NCBI GenBank assembly: GCA_964035545.1
Contig: OZ037770.1
Location: forward strand, 4,879,662 to 4,943,661
DNA: 64,000 nucleotides
From: Bugula neritina
Lineage: Eukaryota > Bryozoa > Gymnolaemata > Cheilostomatida > Bugulidae
Direction of reading: 5' to 3'
Below, one piece after another: positions 39,139 through 52,130 of the stretch. The notes under the pieces were generated by a model that had not been told where the DNA came from, did not search any database, and saw only the letters and a program-made list of their open reading frames with translations. The number at the start of each line of letters is the position of its first letter. The first letter of the stretch is position 1. The translations under genes were made by a program, and so were the position numbers.

Positions 39139-40817
39139 GTATTAAAGTTTAAAGTGAAAGTTTAAAGGGTCATCTCTCTGCGAATTCTAATAGCATGGTG
39201 CCAATTAGACTTGAAAAAATTTCAAGGCACTATAAAGCACTAAGCCCATTCTTACAAGTAGTTTCAAAGTGCACTGGAATTTCAGTTTACTTGTCATTGT
39301 ATAGAATCCTGATCTACACTATATAGCCTTCACTATTGCCTGCTTCTTCTAAGCATCTATAATGTATTAACTACAGTTTGCTTTGAGAAGTGAATTTCTA
39401 CTTGGTATTTTTTCCTTATCGTTCTGTTGTTTGCCAGTAGTCTTAATTTAATGGATTTTCCCTTTTCAAAAATGGTTGTGAGAATCAAAACGCATCATGC
39501 AGCCTGCAACTACACAATGAGTCAGTAATTTCTTCCATTAAAGTAGCTCTTCTGGTTACCCTTGCTCACCTAAAAGCCTGAGCCTCATTCAAATTGCAAG
39601 TTTTTAGAGTTGTTAATTTTTCATGCAATCTTTCATTTTTTTTTGTTAGGCACAAAATTAGTATTCACTAGACCTAATCTTTCATCTGCATGTATGCCTA
39701 TTGTTTGTTCATTAAAGAAAAACCTCTGCTGAATATTGAACTAATAATGAAAACGAATTCCCTAAACTAAAAGTAGCAGTGTGATTTTGGTATTACAATC
39801 AGTTGTTAGCATAGAGTCAAGTTATTGACAGGAATTTTCAAATTGAAATGAATGAATTTCATTGTAAGTCAGCAAGATTTAGTCTAAGTAAACATAGCAT
39901 TACATCATGTTCTTATTTAACATTGGTAGAAGGCAACATTCATTTTAAGGACTGTTGTAAACTTAAATGTAATTTTAGGTACTTTCCATGTTTGTTATTG
40001 TAGATGGTCTTGTTCTTTGGAATGGATGTGACAACTCCTTGTGTCAAACTTAACTGATTGACTACTGAATCCCAATCATGTTTTGCCAAAAAATGTGAAA
40101 ATGGAGTGCATGTCTACTTTATTTGAGAAAATATTAAAAATACTTTTGAAACTTCATCTAGCCAAACAATACAACAGTTTTATTTTATTAAAAAACATCA
40201 TTTGCCCAAAATGTATTATGTAATCGAACAATTTCTAGAAAAAAAGTGCTTTCCTCCAGTTTTGCTAATGAATTACATATTTCATTACATGCTTGTCTTT
40301 ATAATTTTAATAATTGTTTTTTCTGGTGAGTCAATTAAAGTCAATTCAACCTAGAAAAGTCTGAATTTCAGACTTAATTTCAAGCGAGAATATTCACATT
40401 TTTAGGTCTGCGTTTGCAAACATTGTTGTGTTACTTTACTTTTTATATTTTTTGAAATAAATATCTTTTTAGCTTGTGCCTATTCATGATTAGAATAGTA
40501 TACTAATATTTAACTTTTCTTCAATTTTAATAGATGAAAATGTTGATCAGTTGGAGTATTCAGTTTAGCTGAATTTTACTTGCTTCTGCGAAAACAATCT
40601 TTTGGAGTTGTCTACCCTCTCTTTAGGTATTTTTTTGACCTATGGTCAACGCAATAATTATAACTTTTTAAAGATGCTTGTGAACCTAACAATATAGCAC
40701 AACTATCAAACCACATTATTTATTCAATATCTGCATAAAATTTAGCCAATAATCTGCCACCCAATGAGCTTGAAAAGATATTAGAATTCTAGCTTAGTGC
40801 TGCCATCAATGTAGATA

Positions 40818-40877
40818 TTTATAATGATATAAAGCCAAAACTCATTATTTATAATGATATAAAGCCAAAACTCATTA
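40818..40877. repeat. 30-bp tandem repeat, two units (copy 2)
   Basis: Two units of the repeat that has three units in copy 1 (14861-14950). Confidence 0.97.
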
Positions 40878-41153
40878 TTGCATGAAATTATCTAACCATT
40901 CCTGACGAAGAATCGAGATAATAACTCCAAAGTTGGTCAGTTGAAACCACAGCAATAATACTTTAATCCTTATAATTATCAGGTTTAATTTTATACCAAG
41001 CCCCAATAAGTACATATCACTATGACAACACAGCCTAAGCACCTCCAATGCAAGAAATTTAGTATTGTGGTGCTACACATCCTCCAGTTACAAATGAGTA
41101 GAGCTTTCATGATTATTGGTCTACCATAATGTTTATTTAGCTGTAGGGACTAG

Positions 41154-41286
41154 CATAAATGCTATTATATGTGGGAGGTATTTGAAAAACTTCCAACTCC
41201 ATCTTCAACTACGGGCTATTATAATTATGCCGATAAACGAGATACTACACTCAGACTGCCCTGTTATAGTACTATGATTGGCTACT
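41154..41286 (+). pseudogene. Orphan caspase p10 exon A, copy 2
   Basis: Counterpart of 15227-15359, with LPCYSTMIGY kept. The two exons that complete p10 in copy 1 were not included in this copy, because the duplication ends at 41391. It cannot make a caspase small subunit here. Confidence 0.45.
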
Positions 41287-41392
41287 GCAAAATTTTTGCC
41301 GATAGACAACATTTATTTATGATGTAATGTATCTCGTATTGGCACATAAGTGTTATGTCTGAAGACGAGATACTGTGAAATTATGCCCTGAT

Positions 41393-41645
41393 TCGTTTAG
41401 GTGACAGGGTTTGTTCATTTCCAACTCAATCGATGATTTCTTTTAATTTTTAACCCCCATGCTTAAATGTTTTGGTCATGCTCCCTTTCTCTCCAGTTTC
41501 ACACTGATGTAGCTGATCCCTTCTTGTTTTATTGTTCTCTGCTACATAGGTGCCCACACCATTTCAGCCTTCTTTTCCCCACATGGTTAATGCTTTTACT
41601 GCTGCCCTGTCTCAGATCTCCTCATTCCTTTTGTCCATAGATTTA
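41393..41645 (-). pseudogene. Antisense LINE 3'-end fragment at the duplication edge
   Basis: On the minus strand a frame reads KRRLKWCGHLCSREQ, the (R)LRW.GH..R.. motif found near the C-terminus of many LINE reverse transcriptases, followed by a degraded tail with stops. It begins within a few bases of the right end of copy 2. Confidence 0.5.
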
Positions 41646-41925
41646 TCGCAACTCATCTTCATTGATCCTCTAGGTACTAGGAACTAGGTGCTGTCAGCGG
41701 CCACAATTTACTGCCATAAAATATTGCCAGTCAGATGCACATTTTCATATCAGCATTTTCAATTTTGTTGGAGCCTTCTTGCATTGCAACAAGCAAGCAA
41801 AATCTCTCAACTTACCTTATGCTTTTCTCTACCTCTGGTTCGGGTACCCCATTGTTATGTGTCACTTTAATGAAGCCCTCACCTCAACTTATTTACTTTG
41901 ACTGTTGAAACATTTTTTTTTACAG

Positions 41926-42128
41926 ATCTAGAAGAAAGTGGCCATTTGAGTTTAAGTGCAGTTGCACTTTTACAAGAACACTTGCATAAGAAAAGAACAT
42001 TCTGCTATGTAATAGAGATGATTTGCAGTGACAGTTGCACTCTGATTGATATGATACTCATATATTATGGTTATGTTGTCATACTATCATTCTTCTTTAT
42101 TTTTATAATTTTTATTGCATTGAGCTAG
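41926..42128 (+). CDS. Exon with DED-like helices 5-6 and a C-terminal membrane segment
   Basis: The exon follows a long T run and TTTACAG, starts with two leading bases and ends in TAG. It encodes LEESGHLSLSAVALLQEHL and a following KKR...YVIEMI, resembling the LEE.G.L....LLQELL...R...I tail of a death-effector domain. It then has a hydrophobic segment of about 25 residues (VVILSFFFIFIIFIALS) that would anchor the protein in a membrane by its C-terminus. It lies 0.5 kb past copy 2, on the strand of the DED-like exons, so it may be the last exon of the copy-2 gene. The DED reading is from pattern only. Confidence 0.4.
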
Positions 42129-45100
42129 GCTTGAGCTCTGTAATAAGCAAGCCTGCAATATATATATATATTATATTGGTTGACAAACAAATACCTCATC
42201 TTTCTCTCCCATAACCACAAGGACTATATTCTAGCATTGGTTTCTCAAACTTACACCTTAGTAATTAGTTACACAGCACAAAATTCTAGCTATAGGAGTA
42301 TTAATGAATTTTTCACTTGAGTGGTGAGGAAATAATACTAACCTGATACATTTCTAAATCTATGAACATTGCATGGCAAATTATCTGTAATGTATATAAT
42401 AGGTCTCAAAGACCAAAAAGCTACATTTATTATCTTTTATCCAATGCTAGCTAGTATTTTTAGACAGTTAACCACATCTTCTCTCCAACAATAACGACAT
42501 TAGGTTTTGCCTTTTTGTACACATAATGATCCATTTAAAAAACTTCAAATTATTTTCGCAAGCAGCAGCTTACACACACTTAGCTCCCATCATTATCATT
42601 GCATTGTACAATGAATGTCTCATTGCATAATAAGAATTTAAAAGTTACATAAACAGAAACCACAATAGCTGCAATTCCAAATAAGTCCCATAATGCCAGT
42701 AATGAAGAAATCAATGTCAACCATGGTCAATTTTGACCTAAATAACTACCAACTAAATAGTTAGCAGAGTAGTTACACAGGCCCTGTTCAATAACAAGTT
42801 TTTTGCTACATGTTTCAAGTTATTTCTCCATTATGAAAGTACTCTATTTAAAACAACTGCAAGGCTTCCCTACTGCCAAAGGCAAACAACTAATAAGAAC
42901 TATTACTGGTATTAACTATGCACACGTGCTATACTTTTATTAATTTTTGGATTGTGGCTCAGGTGCCAAATATTTAAACTTTGCATGCTTAGTTCTCTGT
43001 ACAGTTGCACAGCTCAATAGTAATCTAAAAATAAACTTTCTACTTCAATAGACTTCCTGTAACTTTGCTGCTACAGTGTAGTATTTAGTATACATTCTTT
43101 GTCTGCTAAAACTGATGTGCAAAGCAGCGGTTATGTTTTGAAAGAATAGCATTGTAATGTTTGTATCTGTTTACTAAAGCTATGCTTATAATATTATCCC
43201 ACGACGTATACCTGCTAGTAGCCTTATATTGTGGAATGTTATAGCGATGCAATTATGCTGTCAAAGTAATTATATTGTGGTTTTAAAAGTGCTATGTAAC
43301 TGTTGGGACATACTGTTTGTTTATCAAGTGGGTCAGTTAGCTTTGAGATTTCAGATAATAAAGTGTAGTGACAGTAAGAAAGTTGGTAGTAATTCATTGC
43401 AGTACTTATTTATACAACACAACAAGCATGATGTTTGGCACACCAGTTTGGCCCTTATAGAAATTCAAGAGGCCGGTGATTAGAATAGTAAACTAATTGC
43501 TACTGCAAGTGGAGAGTAGTGTGTCTCTGCCATGGCATAAAGTACTTCAGAGCAACTTCAAACATATCATAACGTCACAAAGTTATGCATTACAGGTTTA
43601 GCTGGCTGCTGGCCTTTTTGTCACAGTAACACGTTCTGTAAATGCATTCTGTTAATGCATTCCTGAACTACTTGTATAGTTAACTTGTCAACTCTGTGTC
43701 ATTAACCATTTCTTTCCATATAATATTTAGTGCCCTGTTGTGAACTGCAAATACATTTTCAAGACTGACAATATTATATTATACAAACTACAAAGATAAA
43801 GGGGATTTAGAAAACAGAAGAAAACAACACAACTATAGTAATATTTACAAAACAGATTACATAATTGCATGGTGCATTGTCATGCACATTACAAACTGCA
43901 TTATGTTAACCAACAATTTCGTAAACTCATCAGTAATAATTTTAGCTAGCTATGTAAATAGCTTGCATACACCACAGGATTTGTTCTACACCTGGCAATA
44001 CCATGGTAGGTCAACTGCTAGGACCATGGTTAGTGCAGCCACTATATAGAACTAGTATAACCAACCACTTTTCACTGTAGTACAGCCATAAGTTTGGTTT
44101 TCTTGGTATTATGTTAGAGTGCAAGTCTCAACTGATGCCATAAATTGCAATGTAAAAACTATTATGAATCAAGCAATATTTTGGTAAATATTGCCAAACT
44201 GTATAACAAGTCACAACGTTATTTTTATAACAATTAAGACTTCATATGAATTCCATCACTGATAGCTCAAACAGATGTAATGTCACAGCAACAAACAATA
44301 TAAAGGGGAACTTACTTCCTCTAATATACTTTTTAATCTTTTTTAAAAACACCGTGAATCTGTAACAACATGCAGACAAGCTTATAGAAAACCCCTTTTA
44401 GAAAATGTGGCTTAATAGTTCAATCCTTCAACTATTTTACTTTCATTTTATCTATTTATAAATAATTTCAATCCTTCGGCTTTATAATTTTTATTTTATA
44501 GCTTTCATAGACATTTTCATATTATATCCTGTATGTATTTTTATATATATATATATTTCATTCTTACACTATTACATCTTTACATTTTATTCTATGATTG
44601 TGTATATATATAATGCACATGGAGCTTATAGTAATAAAAAGTTTTAAATCAAATTTTATTGCACAGAACTTTTGTTCACTTTGCTCCGAACTATACTGAG
44701 CCTGTGCTACTATTAATTTTGCAATTCTTTGGCACTCCTCAGGCACATATTGAATTTAAATTTTTACATTAAGAAAATCAAGATGTGAAGCACAACTTAA
44801 AATATAACGCAAATAATATAGTGGTAATATAATATAGTATTATATAATAATATAATGATATTATACATGATATGCATTATATTTTTACATATTAATATCT
44901 ATTATTAATTTATGAATAAGCACAGGATAGTTAAGGGCAACCTTTTAGCTGCAACTGCCTTGCTGAGGTTTGCATTGTAATCATATAAGAATTCAGTACC
45001 AGTAAAATAAAATCTCACCTAATTGTGCTAGAGTCAAAATTTAAAAACTATGTTGTAGATCTTGTTTTTCCCCAGAGCAACTTTTTTGGAAATTTCAATT

Positions 45101-46114
45101 TTCATTTTTTTTGCAAAGTTATAGACAAAAAACTGCCCAATTTTGGCCAATTTTGCCAGAAAAGCTGACTTTTCAGTACCAGTAAAATATCTCAGCAGCA
45201 AAAGATGATATCTGAATAAAAATTGCACTGCTAGAATCCTGAGATATTTCTCCAGTGCAAGTTTTTTTAATTTGCCAATAACTCTGCTAGATTGCCCGTA
45301 AATTGGTGATTTATACACTGAAAATGCCATATTTTTTCATAAGAAACTAGCAGCGCGCAGTGCTTCACGCTTCAATGAGCAGTTAGGGATGAGAAGATAT
45401 TGGCGCGTACATGCTAATTATAGGCCTGCTAGCTGGCAGGCTATTATGAATAGCTCGCTTTGTACTTTGTTTATGTAGCACCCATAATGGAATGTTGATA
45501 GATAACGCAGCCCTAATGAAGGTTGCTGCTCATTGGCTGTAGTTTATTCTTAGGCTAAACAAATGCAAGTAGGTAACACGCATGCCACCCGCAGAGCAAT
45601 ATTATTCAAGAACCTGAACTACATTTTGAGAGAAATTTATGATATTCTTAGTGAGGATGCCCTTAACTATCCTGTGAGCGCAATTAACCTGAGTTTTCAA
45701 AATGCACTTTTAATATTAATTTAGATCATTTCATGGTTTGCTGGGTAAACCTAAAATAAAGGCTGTATTTTTTCTTAAAAGAAGGAATGTTGAACTATAT
45801 TATGATAAATTACCTCTTATGCATCAGTATAATATTATATGAATAGCTGCAATGCTTCTCCTCAGGTGCCTGGTTGTGCCTTATAGTAATGTGCAATCTA
45901 CTTATTTTTAACTTTTGGGTTTATTCAAAACCATTAGCATCAGTAGCCATATGGCCATCAACCACAGAGTCATATAGGCTATAGTAAAAAAATTTGAAAC
46001 AAGATTGCTATGCACAGCTGGTAAACATACTGCTGAACTAATATAACCAGTTCCCATCCATAGCTGTATAAGTTTAAGTCATGATAGTTACTCACGTTGT
46101 GCATACCCTCATCA
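42129..46114. other. No gene recognised
   Basis: AT-rich PRODH intron. Open frames at 43229-43483, 44564-44746 and 45034-45330 lack recognisable motifs and splice context. CAGTACCAGTAAAAT occurs at about 44995 and again at about 45174, possibly part of an unidentified repeat. Confidence 0.5.
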
Positions 46115-46198
46115 GCGTGCGTTAGAGTGGCCTAGTGGTTAACAGGGTTATCAGTGGCACCGTAACCACAGGATTGATCGCCTTAGCGTAGTTTTTTT
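46115..46198 (+). repeat. tRNA-derived SINE head or tRNA pseudogene
   Basis: GAGTGGCCTAGTGGTTAAC fits a pol III A box in a D arm; GGATTGATCGCC about 35 bases later is a weak B box; a run of seven T at 46192-46198 could end pol III transcription. The predicted cloverleaf is poor, so a functional tRNA is unlikely. Confidence 0.45.
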
Positions 46199-48096
46199 GC
46201 CAAATTTTTATTCAAATTCTACACATCGGTATGTATAAACAATGAGAGCATAAATATGACTATAGCTGTAGACTTTATTTTACTTTTAAAATATTCTTTA
46301 ACAGGTGGACAGCATGAATGCATGCATGCCAATTAGATACTGAGCACTGGGCTAAACCTTAGGATTTAATAAGTAAAATATATAATTGAGAGCTGGTGCA
46401 ATAATCAAGAAAACCTGGGATCTGATATAGCAAATTAAGTTACATTCTTGCAATTTATTCTTTACCTACACTCCAAACTAAAATTTAATAAGCTTTTCAA
46501 TTACCACGCGTGCTAGAGGATGGATCATTATAGTCCGAAAATATTTTTCTAGTACACCCTGACTGGAACAAGTTGCTGTGCAAATTACACCATACTATAT
46601 TGTTACAGTAGAAGTAAAATAGATTTTAAAATTATTGGTACTTATATTGCACTGTTTTTCATAATCATACTTTACTAAGAATAGGAATTTATAAATAAAA
46701 CTTTCTTTGCCATCATTAGCCATCTTTGCGTGCATATATTATAATATATACTGGGCCGTATGCAATTTGGAATTTATGCTGAATATTTAATGCTGAGTTA
46801 TATAATTTATTCTGGACAGTAATGCAAAAAACAAAAAGCTTGAAAATATAAATAAAGCACTAGCAAAAAATTACTAATTACAATACAATACATGCCTATA
46901 GGCCTACAAAACAAAAGCAACAGTTTTATATTTTAATAAACAATCACTTTCGGACTAATTAATGGGTCTTCGGAATATTGACTAGTTACCCACATACTGT
47001 AAGTGACAAAAATTGTAGGCATGTATAGCTGCTATAACAGGTTATTTCTTCTTACAATAGTGAAATGTAATACATATGTGTATAGGCATATATTGGTGAT
47101 GCTCAGAAAAACAGATTGCACCTTTACGTTTAAGAGGCATTTTCTGGCAAGGTTGCTGCATTGATTAACTTTGTGTAAAAAACAATTTTTGCCATGTCTA
47201 AGGTGTACTCTAATATAATATTTTACCTACTTTTCTATTTGTACTGCATGCATAGACACTATGAAAAAGCATCATGCAGTCTCAATATGAACTTTTTACC
47301 AATTACAAATTGTTTTTATATATAGTTATACCTTTCACGGTACACTTTGTTGACAGCTTTTATAAGATTTTTAATAACATATTAGAAAAAAATAGAAATC
47401 AGGATAAAAAACAATAATTTATGAATATTGAGGTTTGATGGCTTAAGGAAATAAATATTAAGTTAACAGTAAAGAGATACAAACACCTATAGTACAGAAC
47501 TATATATACTATAGCTGCATGCTATCCATGCAACAGACTATAATATAAATTATTATAGGACTGAAATATTAAATTGTTTTATTTTAGCAACATAAATTAA
47601 TGACACATCCTGTATGCTAAGCGTTTAACAGTAAAATTGCGTTGGTTGTTCACACCAGCCTAATTGAGGAAAAAGATACCACACTCAATAAAAATTTACA
47701 TTATTAAAAAGAGGTTTATACTTGCAGTTTTGTATCCAAGATTGAGATTAATACATGAATCAGAAGCACTGCTGTAGTTTGCACAACAATTAGCAATAAC
47801 ACAACCGACAAAAGCTGGGAACATCTAGTGTATAAGCAGCTATAGATTATATATTATATATACAGAGATAATATGTAAAGCCAAGTCTGACAAATACGCA
47901 GAATTTATATCATAAGCTACATTGGCGTAAAGTAACTCACTTGGGGTTGAACTGACACAAACATCACTTTCCTAATATTAACTAAATTGGTTTTATTTAT
48001 ATACTTATACTTAAAATAATAGAAGTACAACAAATAGAAATTGCATAAGTCTGCTGCAGCATAAACTGCTTTCTTTCTATACATAAATATATAATG
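46199..48096. other. No gene recognised
   Basis: AT-rich intronic sequence without supportable features. Confidence 0.5.
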
Positions 48097-48383
48097 TTAT
48101 AAGTTGGCAACTACATTATAATAATTTACAAAATACTGCAAGTCGACTGAATAAAACATTGATAGAGAATGAACAGCTTTCTGCACTTTTGATTTGGAGT
48201 TGTCTCACTATTTCTTTCTTTCTTGAGATGATGGTATATATACCTATCATCTCCAGAAAGAAAGAAATAGTGAGACAACTCCAAATTAAAAGTGCAGAAA
48301 GCTGTTCATTCTCCACCAATGTTCTATTCATGCGGCTTGCAGTATTCAGTATAATATTACTATCATGTAGTTGTCAACTTATA
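48097..48383. mobile_element. Snap-back (foldback) element, about 287 bp
   Basis: A near-perfect palindrome. The arm 48128-48235 is answered by 48238-48345 with roughly nine differences, and weaker pairing extends to TTATAAGTTG (48097) and CAACTTATAA (ending 48383). The apex is GGTATATATACC-like. Open frames on both strands across it encode the same peptide because the arms mirror each other. It is probably a foldback MITE; if transcribed it would form a long hairpin RNA. Confidence 0.85.
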
Positions 48384-48847
48384 AATTATATTTGAAAATT
48401 TGCATATAATTGAAATCAGGTGCAAGTCTGTCCAACAGTTTGAGGCACCATCATCAGTATGTGATGCTACAATCTAGTGATTTCAGTATAATATCTGTAT
48501 ATTATAGTATATAATGTAGCATAATATTACATGAGCAAAAGCATTAGACTGTTAACATGATTATGTAACAGCTACAAGGTTATGCTCAGAACAGAAAGAT
48601 GACTCAAAGTCTCAAACTCAGTTTATAGCGTGGTTTTGTCTGTATACACATTTTATTGATGCTATACTATATAAACTATTTAGAAGTACATAGGTTGCAT
48701 AAATATTATATCAAGATATACTTTTATTAGCAGAATATACTTTATTTTGCACAACATCATATTATAACAATTGATAGTATATGTTAACAACTTGAAAATT
48801 ACAATCGCAATTCATACAAACGAAGAATTTATTTTTCATTTTTTCAC

Positions 48848-48919
48848 ATTTGCATCAGTTATTTCAGCAAAATTCTTGAAACTATCTTTGTCTGTTATGC
48901 TTCGTACCTGCCACAACAC
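48848..48919 (-). CDS. PRODH/PRODH2-like: Tentative middle exon of PRODH
   Basis: Between TTATTTTAG and AAT|GTGAAA on the minus strand the frame includes LWQVRSITDKDSFKNFAEIT. This resembles the ...IKVTALT... strand of PRODH family members and lies between the N- and C-terminal exons on the right strand. Its phase does not join directly to the exon ending at 52131, so at least one more exon would be needed. Similarity is weak. Confidence 0.35.
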
Positions 48920-49439
48920 CTAAAATAAACATCATATCTTTACAAAAATCACAGAGCCTATATAATTTGCAAAATATCTCAGCCTATCTTTATATTAAAT
49001 TGAATCATTTATAATTTCATTCAACTTCTATAATTGAGTGATTATAGAATGTTAATATGATTATTATTGCAATTAAATTATTCTAATTTTATTGCAAATA
49101 CATGTTATGCTACACACAAGTAATACTTATACCGCTAGTGCTACCAATTTGCTAACTTAGAATAATAGCAACAGCAAGAATTAATATCTAGTAGCCTACA
49201 AAGACTGGTAGCAGTGCAACTACAAGCATTAAGTAAATGTAAATACTGTTAGTGTTACTAGGAGTTGTGGTGTAGTAATATATAGATTATTCATTATTGT
49301 GATATTTAATTTTGTGGCACGAACTCTAAGTAATAATTATGTAACTAAATCTAAAATCAATACTAATAATAATAAAAATACCAATAGCTTAAAGGATTGG
49401 TAATGACAATACTTAGGCAATTGAAGAGTAACAGATATA

Positions 49440-50130
49440 ATAACTGTGAGTGCAAGTCGAATACTAATAGTAATAGAAAGTCAAAATAGCAGTATCACTA
49501 ACATTAACCACTTAGTACTAGTACTACTGCTAGCAGTGGTACTAATACTAAACCTAGTAAAAGTACTACTATGTCTACTGTTAACAGTGATTACCAATAC
49601 TGATAGTAATAGTAATACATAATCGTAATGATAATCAAGTTGAAACTTGTTGATATTAATAGTAATTGTAATACTATTACTATTAAAAATTTGAACTTGA
49701 TTATCATTATCATTATGATTATCATTATGTAATAGTATTACTACTATTACTAGTATTAGATAATTAGTATTACTATTAGTGATCACTGATCACTATTACT
49801 ATTAGTATTGGTACTACCTGTACTATTACTATTAGTATAAGTGTTACTATATTTTATACTGGTACGACTACTAATATAATTACTATTACTATTAGTATTA
49901 GTATTACAGTATGAGTATTAGTATTACTATTAGTACTAGTAGCAGCAGTAATAACAATTACAATATGAATATGAATAACACTAAAGTAATACTAATACCT
50001 CTACTATAACTTATACTTGTAGTTAATTACTTAATAGTAATACTAATAGTATTATTATTAATATTATTAATATTATATTTATTCATTATTGTTATAACTA
50101 TAAGTTAGTTAATAAGTATCAGTATGAATT
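49440..50130. repeat. TAC/TAGTAAT cryptic simple sequence
   Basis: About 700 bases of AGTAAT, TACTAT and CATTATGATTATC words with local TAC and TAG tracts, of the same character as 5466-10380 but outside the duplication. Confidence 0.8.
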
Positions 50131-52130
50131 ATTGAATATAATTATATAGTTATACTAAATAGTCATAAACCAGAGTCACCAATAGTAAGAATGCCATAAA
50201 CACTCACCTGATTTAAGTTTTAATGATTGGCAAGAACATCTCTTCATTTAATTTATTTGCGAAAAACTGGTACAAATTACATGAATGAGAAGGATTTTCA
50301 ATTTTTCAAATTGGGTCCTGATGTGTTATTATGCGTAGCGGATGCCTGCAATTAATATATTTAAAACCCGAAATAAAATATTTCTATACTATGATTCAAG
50401 TTTTTAAGAGAATAGGTTGACAAAATATTTGGGCCTCTTTGTGACAAATAAAATACTAATAGAGTTTATATTATAATCATTTTTTAATGACAAAAAGTTT
50501 TTTGAAAAGCTATTTTCGTTTTCACTTTTATCACAACACTTTACTTTTCGAAACTTTTCATGTATCGAATAGACAACTTCTAAGGAACATGCGCCATTTG
50601 CCCATGAAGTGAACTTCGAATTATAATAATGATTATTTACAAGTTTGATCAACCCACTACAAAGCTACGTCTTTTTATGAGTACATCTCGCAACATAAAT
50701 AAACGATAAAAATAATGGATAAAACGCAATCGAAAAATATATCAAAACCATTATACTTAAATCAATATTGATAAATAAAATTGTATCTAATTATAAATAA
50801 ATATATATAATATACAAAACATATAAATAATAATTATGATACATAATTATAACATATAAAATGTATATAATTTAGTATAATATATAATATATTGCGTTGG
50901 TATATAAAAATAAAAATATATTGTTATATATAATATGATAATTATAAATAAATAACATTATATATCAACGTAATATATATTTGGGCTATTTATATCGGTG
51001 CACATAACTTCCTAGAATATAAAAGTAATTTTAGGAGGTGCAACATAAAATGAGAGGACAACTATTTTTGAATTGAGTTTGTAAGACTAAATTCCTACTT
51101 GCTCATTATAGTTGTAATTGTGAAAAGCTGGTGCGAAGTCTACAAGGGGTGGATTGTTTTCAAATCAATGCATTTTAATTTATTATAAACATTTCATCTA
51201 AACCAAAAGATTTTAGTATTATCTTTATGATATGTAAGTATATAAACTATGTAGTTAAGAAATTGTACTTTTGAATACATATTGCTGCTAAAAATATGTG
51301 TATAGGCATCAACCCCCTTGATATCCACCACTAGTTGTTATTAGTACTTCAAGCTACTAGCAGTCTTTTAACCAATCGAATTGAATTGGTTATCACATGC
51401 AGCCAATCGAATCTGTACATATTAGCTCACCAGAGTAGGTGAACATTCGTGATCACTGCCACTCACTGACTCCCGTCGAGCCGTGATAGGACTTAAAATG
51501 TCCAGTAGAGGAATAGATATACTGGATGTGAAGCTTGCTATGTTAATTATAATCAGCAAAGTACTGAATCAGATCACATCTCAGATCAAGTCACAGTTCA
51601 AGACAATTATGGCAATGCATGACTTTATATAGTGTTTATTGAATTGAAAATACAGTGTAACCAATGAATTGCTCTAACAGCATTTATCACAGTTTCTATA
51701 AAAGTTTTTTTTGTAATCATAGTACCAAAAACTCAAGCAACAGATAGTTCAACTGCTTGCTATAAAGTTATTAAATAAAGTTTATTGATTCTATACTTTA
51801 TAAAACTTTATAAAACATATTACACCACATTACACCAAGAGGTCTAGTCGATAATTGCAATAATACGCACTTGCTCAAAACTTAACTCATTCCAGAACAT
51901 TTTTGAAGTCAAGTTGCATATAGTCAACACTCTAACTAAGTCCACAGGTGAGTTGAATAAAATCAGCTTGAATAAACTCTGAAAATTAGTAAGTCATTTA
52001 GTTGTCGCATGCATAAAGAAGGCAGACAACTTAAAAATAGTTCTTAGGTATTTCATGAACTACACATTGCTACGCTTCGGGCCGTCATATACCAACCCTC
52101 TAATCTACTTGAAAGAGAAAGGAAACTTAC
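50131..52130. other. No gene recognised; very AT-rich core at 50690-51000
   Basis: Intronic to PRODH. The 50690-51000 stretch is almost only A and T (TATAAAT, ATATAT). A minus-strand frame at 50404-50652 has no recognised motif. The missing PRODH exon after 52131 might lie here but I could not find it. Confidence 0.5.

Larger units (their letters stand above)
25617..41391. repeat. Segmental duplication, copy 2 (inside PRODH intron)
   Basis: Direct copy of 1-15464, ending at TTATGCCCTGA (41391), where copy 1 continues differently. It is about 310 bp longer, mostly because of the element at 31390-31732. It lies between PRODH exons at 52 kb and 24 kb, so on the minus strand it is intronic. Immediately past its right end is an antisense LINE fragment. 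Confidence 0.97.

Noticed and set aside
45424-45441. Short palindrome GCCTGC...GCAGGC
   Set aside because: Too short and isolated to call an element or terminator.
46115-46198. A functional tRNA gene
   Set aside because: A box is good but the stem pairing and B box are poor; more likely a SINE head.
48116-48395. Two opposite-strand peptides containing ENEQLSALLIWSCL
   Set aside because: They mirror each other because the locus is a palindrome; not a protein gene.
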